DNA from: Roseovarius sp. MMSF_3359
Lineage (GTDB): Bacteria; Pseudomonadota; Alphaproteobacteria; Rhodobacterales; Rhodobacteraceae
Direction of reading: 5' to 3'
Assembly (NCBI RefSeq): GCF_030733385.1
Contig: NZ_JASHJC010000001.1
Coordinates: 434,001-498,000, forward strand
Length of the DNA stretch: 64,000 nt
Shown here: positions 26,005 through 34,914 of the stretch, one piece after another
How the letters are laid out: every line of letters begins with the position of its first letter
Numbering within the stretch: the first letter of the stretch is position 1
Translations under genes and position numbers: made by a program
The notes under the pieces: model-generated
The model's input: only the letters and a program-made list of their open reading frames with translations
The model's database searches: none
Told to the model about the DNA's origin: nothing

Positions 26005-26110
26005 GCGCCGCTCCGCAGTTTCATCGCTTTGACCGGATAAGTTGATATGGCCCGCGCCTCTGGCTAAATGCGCCGTGCATCCCCATCACTGGCGGACGCA
26101 CCGCCCGGCT

Positions 26111-27136
26111 TTAACTGCCACAAATCCCTTGCAGGCGGACCCAGTTCGCGTCGCTGAGAACCGGATCCGGTGAGCCGTCGACAAAGGGGTCCGCTTCGAT
26201 CAGGCCCAGGGTGGTCTCACCCGAGATATCGACCGCGAAGGCATAGGGCGTTGAACGGACCGACCACGACCGGAACCCCAACAGCATCACCTCATCGGAA
26301 AGCACGGTCTTGTCCCCGGTCAGCAGATGCTGCGCATAGGATTGCAGGAGTTCGGGCCGGATTTCCCCGGTTGTGAGCAACTGGAAACTGGCCCAGAACC
26401 CCTTGTGTTCCAGCAGTTCTTCGAGCGGATCGTACCGCTCGGACCGCAGCCTTTCGGCAATGATGTAACCCGCGACCACATCCGGGTCTTCGTGATCTTC
26501 GACCAATGCGCGATTGACGAGGATCGTACCGCCCGGCAGGTGGGTTGCATCGCGGACACCGCCGCGCACAACGATAATGCGGCCAGGGCCGTTCGCGGCG
26601 GGCAGCCGCGCGGCCAGTTGCATCAGCGCGGCAGTCCCTTCGGCATCGCGACAGGCTGGGCCGGTGATGCGCTGCATGATGTCGAGAAGCGCGGCGCCGA
26701 TTTCCTGCCTTTTGACGTCGGGCACGACGGAAACCGCATGGGCGCGCATCGCCCCCGGCAACCAGAACACCATCAGCGCGACCACCGCGGCCATCGACGC
26801 CAGGAAAACCACCAGGCGGAGCCTGCCCGGGTGCGGGCGCCTGCGTTCCACCGCCGCGCGCAGTTTTTCGATGGCACTCACCATCTCTTTTTCGTTTTCC
26901 GAAAGCTCCAGCGTCTCGCCCGGGTCGCCATCGGGGTGATAGATCGCCGGGCGTCTGCCCGGATTGGCGCGCTGCACCGCGGGGATGGACCAATGGGCCA
27001 GGGGTTGTTCGCGCAGGTCGGTGATGATGAGGGTGGCATCGCCGATGGAGACGATCACTTCGGTACGCTGCACATCCGGTGTCGCGCGCCAAAGGCCCGA
27101 TGCTTCGAGCCGTTGATATTCGTCCAGTGCCGTCAT
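26111..27136 (-). CDS. Single-pass membrane protein with M48-like, HExxH-less domain
   Basis: A 341-residue protein. The cytosolic N-terminal half (1-100) contains two beta-rich stretches that bind no recognised ligand. One membrane helix follows at about 107-127 (LVVFLASMAAVVALMVFWLP), then an external domain. That domain resembles the M48 peptidase neighbourhood: VVRGGVRDATHLPGGTILVNRALVEDHEDPDVVAGYIIAERL is laid out like the segment before and at the HExxH helix, but where HExxH should be the sequence reads GYIIAER. It is therefore probably a non-catalytic descendant. It ends with Cys (GICGS). Monocistronic; function unknown. Confidence 0.7.
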   Translation of the reverse strand: MTALDEYQRLEASGLWRATPDVQRTEVIVSIGDATLIITDLREQPLAHWSIPAVQRANPGRRPAIYHPDGDPGETLELSENEKEMVSAIEKLRAAVERRRPHPGRLRLVVFLASMAAVVALMVFWLPGAMRAHAVSVVPDVKRQEIGAALLDIMQRITGPACRDAEGTAALMQLAARLPAANGPGRIIVVRGGVRDATHLPGGTILVNRALVEDHEDPDVVAGYIIAERLRSERYDPLEELLEHKGFWASFQLLTTGEIRPELLQSYAQHLLTGDKTVLSDEVMLLGFRSWSVRSTPYAFAVDISGETTLGLIEADPFVDGSPDPVLSDANWVRLQGICGS

Positions 27137-27252
27137 TCCGTGGTGGGCCTGCTCTGCCTCGTTGGCGCGGAGCCTAGCACGGGCGCAGGCAGCGGGGCAA
27201 TTGTGCTAACGTCACCGGGACGGGATAAACGGCGTTAGAGAGACCGAGGGGT

Positions 27253-28059
27253 TCACACCAGGTCGCGATGTACCTCGGGGACAAATTCCTGATCGTCCAT
27301 CGGCGGGCGGACATATCCCTTTTGCGGCGGGCGATCCTCCAGCACGACCGGGTCACGCGCCACCTCCTCATAGGGGATCAGGGACAGCAGATGGTTGATG
27401 CAATTCAGCCGTGCGTGTTTCTTGATGTCCGACGAGACCACATGCCACGGCGCCTGCTTGATGTCCGTATGGGCGAACATGTCGTCTTTGGCCTTTGAAT
27501 AATCGACCCACCTCTTGCGGCTTTCGAGGTCCATCGGGCTCAGTTTCCACTGCTTCGTCGGATCGGTCAGGCGTTTCTGGAACCGGCGTTCCTGCTCTTC
27601 GTCACTGACCGAAAACCAGTACTTGATGAGTTGGATGCCCGACCGGACCAACATGCGTTCGAATTCGGGACAACTGCGCAGGAATTCCCGGTATTCGCGA
27701 TCCGTGCAGAACCCCATCACCCGCTCGACGCCCGCGCGGTTGTACCACGAGCGGTCGAAAATCATGATCTCCCCCGCAGCGGGCAGATGCGCGACGTAGC
27801 GTTGGAAATACCATTGGGTCTTTTCCCGTTCGGTCGGGGCGGGAAGGGCCACCACCTGACAGACCCGTGGGTTCAACGCCTCTGTGATGCGCTTGATCGT
27901 GCCGCCCTTGCCCGCGGCATCGCGGCCTTCGAATATGATCGCAACGCGGTGGCCCGTCTCCTTGACCCATTCCTGCAGCTTGACCAGTTCAATCTGCAGT
28001 CGCGTCAGTTCTTCTAGATAGGCCTTGTTGGAAATCTTGCCGTTTGAGTCCTTCGCCAT
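27253..28059 (-). CDS. ppk2: Polyphosphate kinase 2
   Basis: A 268-residue PPK2 of the short one-domain class. Walker A is FEGRDAAGKGGTIKR (Gly45-Gly53). The Walker B/lid region is MIFDRSWYNRAGVERVMGF (Asp102), and RRFQKRLTDPTKQWKLSPMD follows. It transfers phosphate between polyphosphate and nucleoside diphosphates. The start at 28059 (MAKDSNGK) is chosen because GGGGGA lies 7 nt upstream, whereas ATG 28074 has none. Single gene in a minus-strand run with the DmdB-like ligase. Confidence 0.95.
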   Translation of the reverse strand: MAKDSNGKISNKAYLEELTRLQIELVKLQEWVKETGHRVAIIFEGRDAAGKGGTIKRITEALNPRVCQVVALPAPTEREKTQWYFQRYVAHLPAAGEIMIFDRSWYNRAGVERVMGFCTDREYREFLRSCPEFERMLVRSGIQLIKYWFSVSDEEQERRFQKRLTDPTKQWKLSPMDLESRKRWVDYSKAKDDMFAHTDIKQAPWHVVSSDIKKHARLNCINHLLSLIPYEEVARDPVVLEDRPPQKGYVRPPMDDQEFVPEVHRDLV

Positions 28060-28147
28060 CTGGTCCCCCGTCATGATTTTGGATCAGACGAGCATACAGC
28101 AAAGCCGGAAATTCCCAAATCGGCCCCATTGGCGCGGGGCCGGCGGG

Positions 28148-29776
28148 TCAGATTCCCTGCGCCACTTTCCGCAGTTCAAACTTCTGGATCTTGCCGGTCG
28201 AGGTCTTTGGCAACTCCTGGAAAACCACACGCTTGGGGGTTTTGAACCCGGCCAGATTTTCGCGACAATAGGCGATCAGCCCGGCCTCGTCCTCGGGTGC
28301 ATCCTTTTTCAACTCGACAAAGGCGCACGGCACCTCGCCCCATTTCTCATCCGGCTTGGCCACGACCGCACAAAGCAGCACATCGGGATGGGCCATCAGC
28401 ACGCCTTCGACCTCGACCGACGAGATGTTTTCCCCGCCCGAGATGATGATGTCCTTGGCGCGATCCGCGATCTTGAGATAGCCGTCGGGATGTTGCAGCG
28501 CGATGTCGCCGGAATGGAAATAGCCGCCCGCGAAACATTCCGCCGTCGCCTCGGGGTTCTTGAGATACCCTTTCATCACCGTGTTGCCGCGGATCATGAT
28601 CTCGCCCTGGGTCTCGCTATCCATCGGGATCTGCGCCATCGCCTCGGCGTCCATCGAGGTGATGTCCTCGGCCATCGGCATCAACACCCCGGTGCGGGCC
28701 TTGATGGCATAGCGTTCATCATCGGGCTTGTTGTCCCATTCGCTGTGCCACAGGCATTCGGTCACATGGCCATAGGTTTCGGTCAGACCGTAAACCTGCG
28801 TCACGTCAAACCCGAGCGGTTCGATCTTGCGCAGCGTGGCCGCGGGCGGCGGCGCGCCGGCGGTGAAGACCTTGACGATATGGTCAAAGTCGCGCCGGTC
28901 GGCCTCATCCGCGTTCACGATGGTGTTGAGAACGATAGGCGCTCCGCCGAAATGGGTCACCTTTTCATCGGCGATCAGGTCATAAATCCCCTTGGCCGTC
29001 ACGTCGCGCAGGCAGATCACCGTGCCGCCCAGCATTGGCATCATCCAGGTATGGTTCCAGCCGTTGCAATGAAAGAGCGGCACAATGGTCAGGTAGCGCG
29101 GGTGCCGGGCCATCTCCCAACTGATCGCGGTGCCCATCGTCATCAGGTAGGCGCCGCGGTGATGACACACCACGCCCTTGGGCCGCCCGGTGGTGCCGGA
29201 GGTGTAGTTGAGCGAGATGCTTTCCCATTCATCCTCGGGCATGATCCAGGCGAAATCGGGATCGCCGCTGGCCAGAAGCTCTTCATAGGTCTGGTGGTCG
29301 CCGGTCGCGGGCAGGCCCGCCTGTTCATCGGCAACCTCGATGATGATCGGGGCAGGGCCTTCCATCTGGTCAATGGCATTGAGCGCCAAAGGCAGGAATT
29401 GCGTATCGACCAACACGACTTTGGCCTCGCCATGATCAAAGATATAGCCGACCGTGCCCGCCTCAAGCCGGGTGTTGATCGTGTTCAGGACCGCGCTGCA
29501 CGCAGGGACGCCAAAATGCGCTTCGGCCTGCGCGGGGACGTTGGGGATGATCGTGGCGACCACATCGCCCGGGGCCACGCCCAGTTTCGCCAGACCCGAG
29601 GCCAGCCGGGTGCAGCGTTCGTAATACTCGCCATAGCTGCGCCGCGTTTGACCGTAGACGACAGCGTCATAGCCCGGATAAAGATGCGCGGCTCGGCGCA
29701 GGTGCGACAGGGGGGTCAGTGGCACGAAATTGGCGGCGTTCTTCTCCAGCCCGGTTTCGTCTTTCATCCAGCCCAT
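28148..29776 (-). CDS. dmdB: 3-methylmercaptopropionyl-CoA ligase (DmdB-type)
   Basis: A 542-residue AMP-forming acyl-CoA ligase. The ATP loop YTSGTTGRPKG is at residues 191-201, followed by VYGLTETYGHVTE and GYFHSGDIA, with the adenylation lysine in KTSTGKIQKF (Lys529). The start MGWMKDETGLEKNAANFVPL and the sequence throughout match the DmdB enzymes of roseobacters, which activate 3-methylmercaptopropionate in the DMSP demethylation pathway. They also accept other medium or short acids. The ATG at 29776 follows GGGAGGAT. dmdA and dmdD are not in the window; a DmdC-like dehydrogenase is 10 kb away. Confidence 0.85.
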   Translation of the reverse strand: MGWMKDETGLEKNAANFVPLTPLSHLRRAAHLYPGYDAVVYGQTRRSYGEYYERCTRLASGLAKLGVAPGDVVATIIPNVPAQAEAHFGVPACSAVLNTINTRLEAGTVGYIFDHGEAKVVLVDTQFLPLALNAIDQMEGPAPIIIEVADEQAGLPATGDHQTYEELLASGDPDFAWIMPEDEWESISLNYTSGTTGRPKGVVCHHRGAYLMTMGTAISWEMARHPRYLTIVPLFHCNGWNHTWMMPMLGGTVICLRDVTAKGIYDLIADEKVTHFGGAPIVLNTIVNADEADRRDFDHIVKVFTAGAPPPAATLRKIEPLGFDVTQVYGLTETYGHVTECLWHSEWDNKPDDERYAIKARTGVLMPMAEDITSMDAEAMAQIPMDSETQGEIMIRGNTVMKGYLKNPEATAECFAGGYFHSGDIALQHPDGYLKIADRAKDIIISGGENISSVEVEGVLMAHPDVLLCAVVAKPDEKWGEVPCAFVELKKDAPEDEAGLIAYCRENLAGFKTPKRVVFQELPKTSTGKIQKFELRKVAQGI

Positions 29777-29897
29777 CGGATCCTCCCTGATTCTGTCCCT
29801 CGGCACGGTTAACTGAGAATATTGAAAAAGCGCCGCCGATCAATTTTTAAATGTCAGACAATTGAAATTGGCCCGGCCTGCCCCTAGCCTGCGTGGC

Positions 29898-30545
29898 ATG
29901 ATCATCTCGCCCGGGCGCAACTATATCTTTGTTCATATCCCGAAGACCGGCGGCACGTCGTTGGCGCTGGCCCTGGAAGGGCGGGCGATGGCCGATGACA
30001 TCCTGATCGGGGACACACCCAAGGCGCTCAGGCGGCGAGGCCGGATCAAGGGGATCAAATCTGCCGGTCGGCTTTGGAAACACAGTACGCTCGCGGATAT
30101 CGACGGGTTGGTCCCGCCGGACGATATCCGCCGGGCCTTTACCTTTACCCTCGTGCGCAACCCCTGGGACAGGGTGGTGAGCTACTATCACTGGCTCCGG
30201 GAACAGTCATTCGATCATCCGGCGGTGGTGCTCGCGAAGGCCCGGGATTTCAGCGGGTTTCTCAATGCGCCCGATACCATCGCGGCACTCCGGGCCGAAC
30301 CCTACGCGCATCACATGACCGGATGCGACGGACAGGAGCAGTGTGATGCCTATCTGCGGCTTGAGCAGTTCGATACCGATGCCCGGGTCCTTTGGGACCA
30401 TCTGGGCTTCGCGTTGGAATTGCCGTGGATCAACCGGTCGGCGCGGACCAAACCCTATGTGGACTATTACTCCGATGCGGACCGCAGCCTTGTGGCGGAC
30501 ATTTCCGCGGTGGATATCGGGCGCTTCGGCTACCGATTCGGTTAA
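29898..30545 (+). CDS. Sulfotransferase family protein
   Basis: A 215-residue sulfotransferase-like protein. The 5'-phosphosulfate-binding loop is FVHIPKTGGTSL (residues 12-22) and the 3'-phosphate motif is FTLVRNPWDRVVSYYHWL near residue 90. It probably uses PAPS; the acceptor is unknown (in marine bacteria often glycans or lipids). No signal peptide. The ATG at 29898 is preferred over a TTG at 29862, but the ribosome binding site is weak. It stands alone. Confidence 0.85.
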   Translation: MIISPGRNYIFVHIPKTGGTSLALALEGRAMADDILIGDTPKALRRRGRIKGIKSAGRLWKHSTLADIDGLVPPDDIRRAFTFTLVRNPWDRVVSYYHWLREQSFDHPAVVLAKARDFSGFLNAPDTIAALRAEPYAHHMTGCDGQEQCDAYLRLEQFDTDARVLWDHLGFALELPWINRSARTKPYVDYYSDADRSLVADISAVDIGRFGYRFG

Positions 30546-30755
30546 GGTTGGCACCGGAATCCTCCTATATAGGTGGATAACCCCGGCCTATTTGCGAACA
30601 ATCCCGATGCCGGATTCCCGATTGGCCACAATGCGGCGACATTGCCTTAATTCCGCCCCGTTTCGGCCAAAGGACCGGCAAATCCTGCCCGCAAAGTAAA
30701 CTGGTTAACGCCACACTCCGGCTGCCACCGGATACTTCGTGAGGGGATGCAAGAA

Positions 30756-31430
30756 ATGCTTGGATGGACATCGCAAACAGATGGGAAAACCCACCGCGTG
30801 TCGGAAACATCAGGCGCCTATGATGGCGGTGCCGCCGGGGTGATGACGGGCCTGACGGTAAGCACCAAAGTCGCCTCGACGATGGGATGGAGAAAGGTTG
30901 AGGCGTTGACCGAAGGCGACAAGGTATTGACCTTTGACGCCGGGATGCAGCCCATTAGCAAGATCACACGCAACACGCTCTGGTCGGGTCAAGGCCCGTG
31001 TCCGAAGCGTTTCTGGCCGCTGGAGGTCGCGGCCGGTGCGTTGGGCAATCGCGATGTCATGTTGCTGTTGCCGCACCAAAGCGTGATGATCGAAAGTGAC
31101 GCTGCAGAGGAAGTGTATGGCGATCCCTTCACCCTGATACCGGCCGCGGCGCTGGAAGGGGTGAACGGCATTCGCCGGATTGAACCAGAGCAGGATTTCG
31201 AGGTGTTCACACTGCATTTCGAAAGTGACCAGGTGGTTTTTGGCAACAGCGGGGCGCTTTTCTTCTGCCCCTCGGCCCGCGACCTTCTGGAGCATGCATT
31301 CGAACCGGTCGAGCAGTCATCCTACGTGGTGCGGCCGTTGCGCGAAGCGCGCGTGCTGGCCAAGGAAATACAGACCGCCACCGCGGCGATCTGCGACGTG
31401 TCCCCGTGCGAAAGCATGGTCGCCGCCTGA
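30756..31430 (+). CDS. Hint (hedgehog/intein-like) domain protein
   Basis: A 224-residue protein of the Hint_2 family common in Rhodobacteraceae. Features are GLTVSTKVASTMGWRKVEAL followed by GDKVLTFDAGMQPI, a PHQSVMI motif (the block-B/F-like histidine environment), and DFEVFTLHFESDQVVFGN. The usual N-terminal Cys/Ser of a self-cleaving Hint domain is replaced by a hydrophobic TGLTVST, so autoprocessing activity is doubtful. The start at 30756 is chosen because GAGGGG lies about 9 nt before it; ATG 30747 is too close to that motif. The 210-base leader includes the small palindrome CCTATATAGG and a GTAAAC-TG-GTTAAC dyad. Confidence 0.85.
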   Translation: MLGWTSQTDGKTHRVSETSGAYDGGAAGVMTGLTVSTKVASTMGWRKVEALTEGDKVLTFDAGMQPISKITRNTLWSGQGPCPKRFWPLEVAAGALGNRDVMLLLPHQSVMIESDAAEEVYGDPFTLIPAAALEGVNGIRRIEPEQDFEVFTLHFESDQVVFGNSGALFFCPSARDLLEHAFEPVEQSSYVVRPLREARVLAKEIQTATAAICDVSPCESMVAA

Positions 31431-31455
31431 CGGGCAGAAAGAGGCGGCAAAAAGA

Positions 31456-31493
31456 AACCGCGCGGCCAGTGCATGGGGGCCGCGCGGTTTTTT
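31456..31493 (+). terminator. Strong rho-independent terminator after the Hint gene
   Basis: Perfect 12-bp arms AACCGCGCGGCC (31456-31467) and GGCCGCGCGGTT (31478-31489), followed by TTTT. Confidence 0.93.
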
Positions 31494-31563
31494 GCGCCAG
31501 ACCGACGGTTGCGGCAGGTGCCGGCATCTGGTTTCTTGCGCCTGCACTTGCAGGAGATCGCCC

Positions 31564-31950
31564 ATGACGGAAACCAATGGCAACGCGGACGGTCTGCTGG
31601 CCGAATTGACCGCTTGTGAATGTGCCGTCTGGGACGCGCTGTTGCGGGGCGATGCCAAGGCGGATGCAGCCGCGTTGGACGAAAGTTTCCTCGGTGTTTA
31701 TCCGGACGGCTTTTCCGGCAAGGCGGCCCATATCGGGCAACTCGAAGACGGCCCCACGATAAAGGCCTACACCCTGTCCGACCTGCGCGCGCGGGCGCTT
31801 GGCCCGGATCACGCGATCCTGTCCTACCGCGCGGATTTCGAACGCCCGTCTGGTCCGCGGGCAGAAGTGATGTATGTCAGTTCAATCTGGCAACGGCGCG
31901 GTGCATCCTGGATCAACATCTTTAGCCAGGACACCCCCGCGGCCCCCTAG
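31564..31950 (+). CDS. Small NTF2/DUF4440-like protein
   Basis: A 128-residue protein with the cone-shaped NTF2-like layout. It has a long N-terminal helix (LLAELTACECAVWDALLRGD), DFx-like DESFLGVYPDGFSG, and alternating strands with DHAILSYRADFERPSG and MYVSSIWQRRGASW. DUF4440 members include small hydrolase/isomerase-like and unknown proteins. The ATG at 31564 follows AGGAG at 8 nt. It is probably cytosolic; function unknown. It lies between the Hint-gene terminator and an L,D-transpeptidase gene, with no clear partner. Confidence 0.8.
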   Translation: MTETNGNADGLLAELTACECAVWDALLRGDAKADAAALDESFLGVYPDGFSGKAAHIGQLEDGPTIKAYTLSDLRARALGPDHAILSYRADFERPSGPRAEVMYVSSIWQRRGASWINIFSQDTPAAP

Positions 31951-32066
31951 GTCGATGGCAAATCACGATCCATTAATTCTGCGTGATCCCGCGCCGCGGC
32001 CTGTGGTAACGCCGGGGCGCCCGAACTATGTTCGGGCAACGAGCAATGAGACAGGATCGTGACGAA

Positions 32067-32636
32067 ATGAGGCATTCCAACCCCACCCGCCGCGCGGCAA
32101 TCCTTGGCGGCCTGGCAAGTTTGGCCAGCCCGACGATTTTGCGCGCCAGCGATGTTCCCGTGTCCGATGCGGTCCGCCGGAATGCGTCGTCCTTCGTCAC
32201 GCGCCATTGGAGCGACCATTTCGATACCTTGGGCAAGGGCGCGATCGTCGCGGATATCGACAGCCGGGCGTTGCATTATTGGGCGCCTGATGATGCGACC
32301 TATCGGCTGTTTCCCTCGTCCGTTCCCAAGACCGAAGAGCTGACCCGACGCGGCTATACCGAGATCGTGCGCCGCAAGGTTGGGCCAAGCTGGACGCCGA
32401 CGGCCTCCATGCGCGAACGCGACCCGTCGCTGCCCGAGTTCATGCCGCCGGGCGAGGGGAACCCGTTGGGCACCCATGCACTTTATCTGTCCTGGCCCGC
32501 CTACCTGATCCACGGCACCCATGACACGCGCAAGATTGGCCGGATGTCCTCTTCCGGCTGTATCGGGCTCTACAACAACCATATCGAGGCGTTGTTTAAC
32601 GAAGCTGCCATCGGGACGCAGGTCCTGCTTCTCTGA
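32067..32636 (+). CDS. L,D-transpeptidase (YkuD), exported
   Basis: A 189-residue protein with a twin-arginine-like N-terminus (TRRAAILGGLASLASPTILR) and a YkuD domain. The catalytic motif IHGTHDTRKIGRMSSSGCIG shows the conserved His149 and the nucleophile Cys165. It cross-links peptidoglycan or attaches proteins to it in the periplasm. The ATG at 32067 is chosen over an upstream start at 32028 because the Tat-like signal then lies at the N-terminus. A bidirectional terminator separates it from the convergent beta-oxidation operon. Confidence 0.92.
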   Translation: MRHSNPTRRAAILGGLASLASPTILRASDVPVSDAVRRNASSFVTRHWSDHFDTLGKGAIVADIDSRALHYWAPDDATYRLFPSSVPKTEELTRRGYTEIVRRKVGPSWTPTASMRERDPSLPEFMPPGEGNPLGTHALYLSWPAYLIHGTHDTRKIGRMSSSGCIGLYNNHIEALFNEAAIGTQVLLL

Positions 32637-32660
32637 GCCGTTTCTCTAACCGCCCAGGAC

Positions 32661-32698
32661 AAAAAAGAGCCGCCCGTAATGGGCGGCTCCTTGTTTTT
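32661..32698. terminator. Bidirectional rho-independent terminator
   Basis: Arms GAGCCGCCC (32667-32675) and GGGCGGCTC (32681-32689), flanked by AAAAAA (32661-32666) and TTGTTTTT (32691-32698). It can end both the rightward L,D-transpeptidase transcript and the leftward beta-oxidation operon. Confidence 0.93.
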
Positions 32699-32718
32699 GG
32701 CGAGGGGTCAGACGGCGC

Positions 32719-34914
32719 TCAGGCCGCGGTCGCCTGCTGGCCAAAACGGCCGTAGAAGCTCTGATTTTTCTGAGCCATGTCGCGCAGCAGGTCGGGCGTC
32801 GTGAAACGCGGGCCGAACGCTTCGGTCAGTTGGTCGCACCGCTCGGCCGCATAGGGCGTGCCGATGATGTCGAGCCAGCTGAACGGGCCACCGGACCACG
32901 GGGCAAAGCCCCAGGCCAGGATCGCGCCGACGTCCCCTTCGCGGATGTCCTCAAGCACATCTTCTTCGAGCGCCCGCACGGCCTCCAGAACCTGCGCGAA
33001 CATCAGGCGATGTTGAACCGTGATGAGGTCCGGCTGCTCGTCGGCGCGGGGATATTGTGCTTCCAGGCCTTCCCAATAGCCCTGGCGTTTGCCCTTCTCG
33101 TCGTAGTCGAAGAAGCCCGCGTTGGATTTGCGGCCCAACCGGCCTTGCTCTTCCATCCAGAAGATCACCTCGTCCACGGCGCCATCGGGGTAGTCATCCC
33201 CCATAGCGGCGCGGGTGGCGCGGGCAATCTTGGCGCCAAGGTCAATCGACGTCTCGTCCACCAGTTGCAGCGGCCCGACCGGGAAGCCCAGTTGACGCGC
33301 GGCATTGTCGATGAGCGACGGCGCCACACCCTCGGCCACCATGCGGATGCCTTCGTTGATGTAAGGAATGATGCAGCGGTTGCAGTAAAAGAACCGCGCG
33401 TCGTTGACGACAATCGGCGTCTTTTTGATCTGACGCACGTAGTCCAGCGCCTTGGCCACCGCGCGGTCACCGGTTTCCTGGCCCTTGATGATCTCGACCA
33501 GGAACATCTTCTCGACCGGCGAGAAGAAGTGGATGCCGATGAATTGCTCAGGCCGTGCGCTGGCCTTGGCAAGATCGCTGATCGGCAGGGTCGAGGTGTT
33601 GGTGGCAAAGATGCAATCCTCGCCCACAACGGCCTCGACCGCCTTGGTGACCTCGGCCTTGATGGCGGGGTCTTCGAACACCGCCTCGATGATGAGATCA
33701 GAGCCCTTGAGCGCGTCGTAATCGGTCGTCGCGGTGATAAGCGACAGCACCTTTTCCTTCTTCTCCTCGGTCGCCTTGCCGCGCTTGATGCCCTTGTCGA
33801 GGTAATCGGCGGTGTAGGATTTGCCGCGGTCTGCGGCCTCCTGTTTCTGGTCGATCAGCACGACCTCCATCCCCGCCATGGCCGAGACCAGCGCGATGCC
33901 GGCACCCATCATGCCCGCGCCCATGACGCCGACCTTCTTGACCGTCTGGTCTGGGGCTTCGGGGCGGTTCGCGCCTTTCTCCAGCGCCTCCTTGTTGATG
34001 AAAAGCGAGCGGATCATCGCTGCCGAGCTTGGGTTCATCAGCACATTGGTGAACCAGCGCGCCTCGATCTTGAGCGCGGTGTCAAACGGCACCTGCGTGC
34101 CTTCGTAAACCGCCGACAACAGCGCCTTGGCGGCGGGGAACGCGCCTTGGGTCTTGCCGTTGACCATGGCGGAAGCACCGACGAAGGTCATGAAACCAGC
34201 AGGGTGGTAGGGTTCGCCGCCGGGGATCTTGTATCCCTTCTCATCCCAAGGCTTGACGAATTTCGGCTCGCTCAAAATCCATTCCTTGGCTTTCGAGATC
34301 AGCTCGTCCGCTGGCACAACCTCATCGATCAACCCGCCGGATTTGGCTTTCTTCGGATCGCTCAGCTTGCCTTCGAGCAGGAAGGGCGAGGCGCCCATGG
34401 CGCCCAGCTTGCGCGTGAGCCGAGCGGTGCCGCCCATGCCGGGGAAGATGCCGACCATGATTTCAGGCAGGCCGATCTTGGCCTTGGGATTATCGGCGGC
34501 AAAGATGCGATGACAGGCCAGCGGGATTTCCAGACCGATGCCAAGCGCGGTGCCGGGCAGGCAGCAGGCGATGGGCTTGCCGCCCTTGTTCTTGTCGTCC
34601 ATGCCGCCGCGTTCGATCTTGCGCAGGATGGCATGGGTCTGCATCAGCCCGTCCATGAGGCCCTTGGCGGGGTTGTCGCCCGCGCTTTCCTTCATCTTGG
34701 CGATGATGTTGAGGTCCATGCCTCCCGCGAAGGACCCGTCCTTGCCCGAGGTCAGGATGATGCCCTTGACCGCATCATCCGCCAGCGCCGCGTCGATCAG
34801 CGCATCCAGGTCGATGAACCCTTGCTGGTTCATCACATTCATCGACTTGCCAACCGTGTCCCAGGTGATGATGGCCACGCCGTCGGCGTCGGTTTTCATG
34901 GTGAAATCAGTCAT
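32719..34914 (-). CDS. fadJ: Bifunctional enoyl-CoA hydratase / 3-hydroxyacyl-CoA dehydrogenase
   Basis: A 731-residue multifunctional beta-oxidation alpha subunit. The crotonase domain (1-190) has the two acidic catalytic residues in GIGLEIPLACH (Glu129) and GLPEIMVGIFPGMGG (Glu151). The NAD-binding fold starts at KVGVMGAGMMGAGIA (residues 327-341). The C-terminal dehydrogenase part includes TNTSTLPISDLA and GIHFFSPVEKM. The start at 34914 follows AGGAG and overlaps the upstream secreted-protein gene by 8 nt. It is the last gene of the leftward operon and pairs with the thiolase encoded three genes earlier. Symbol fadB would also be acceptable. Confidence 0.95.
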   Translation of the reverse strand: MTDFTMKTDADGVAIITWDTVGKSMNVMNQQGFIDLDALIDAALADDAVKGIILTSGKDGSFAGGMDLNIIAKMKESAGDNPAKGLMDGLMQTHAILRKIERGGMDDKNKGGKPIACCLPGTALGIGLEIPLACHRIFAADNPKAKIGLPEIMVGIFPGMGGTARLTRKLGAMGASPFLLEGKLSDPKKAKSGGLIDEVVPADELISKAKEWILSEPKFVKPWDEKGYKIPGGEPYHPAGFMTFVGASAMVNGKTQGAFPAAKALLSAVYEGTQVPFDTALKIEARWFTNVLMNPSSAAMIRSLFINKEALEKGANRPEAPDQTVKKVGVMGAGMMGAGIALVSAMAGMEVVLIDQKQEAADRGKSYTADYLDKGIKRGKATEEKKEKVLSLITATTDYDALKGSDLIIEAVFEDPAIKAEVTKAVEAVVGEDCIFATNTSTLPISDLAKASARPEQFIGIHFFSPVEKMFLVEIIKGQETGDRAVAKALDYVRQIKKTPIVVNDARFFYCNRCIIPYINEGIRMVAEGVAPSLIDNAARQLGFPVGPLQLVDETSIDLGAKIARATRAAMGDDYPDGAVDEVIFWMEEQGRLGRKSNAGFFDYDEKGKRQGYWEGLEAQYPRADEQPDLITVQHRLMFAQVLEAVRALEEDVLEDIREGDVGAILAWGFAPWSGGPFSWLDIIGTPYAAERCDQLTEAFGPRFTTPDLLRDMAQKNQSFYGRFGQQATAA

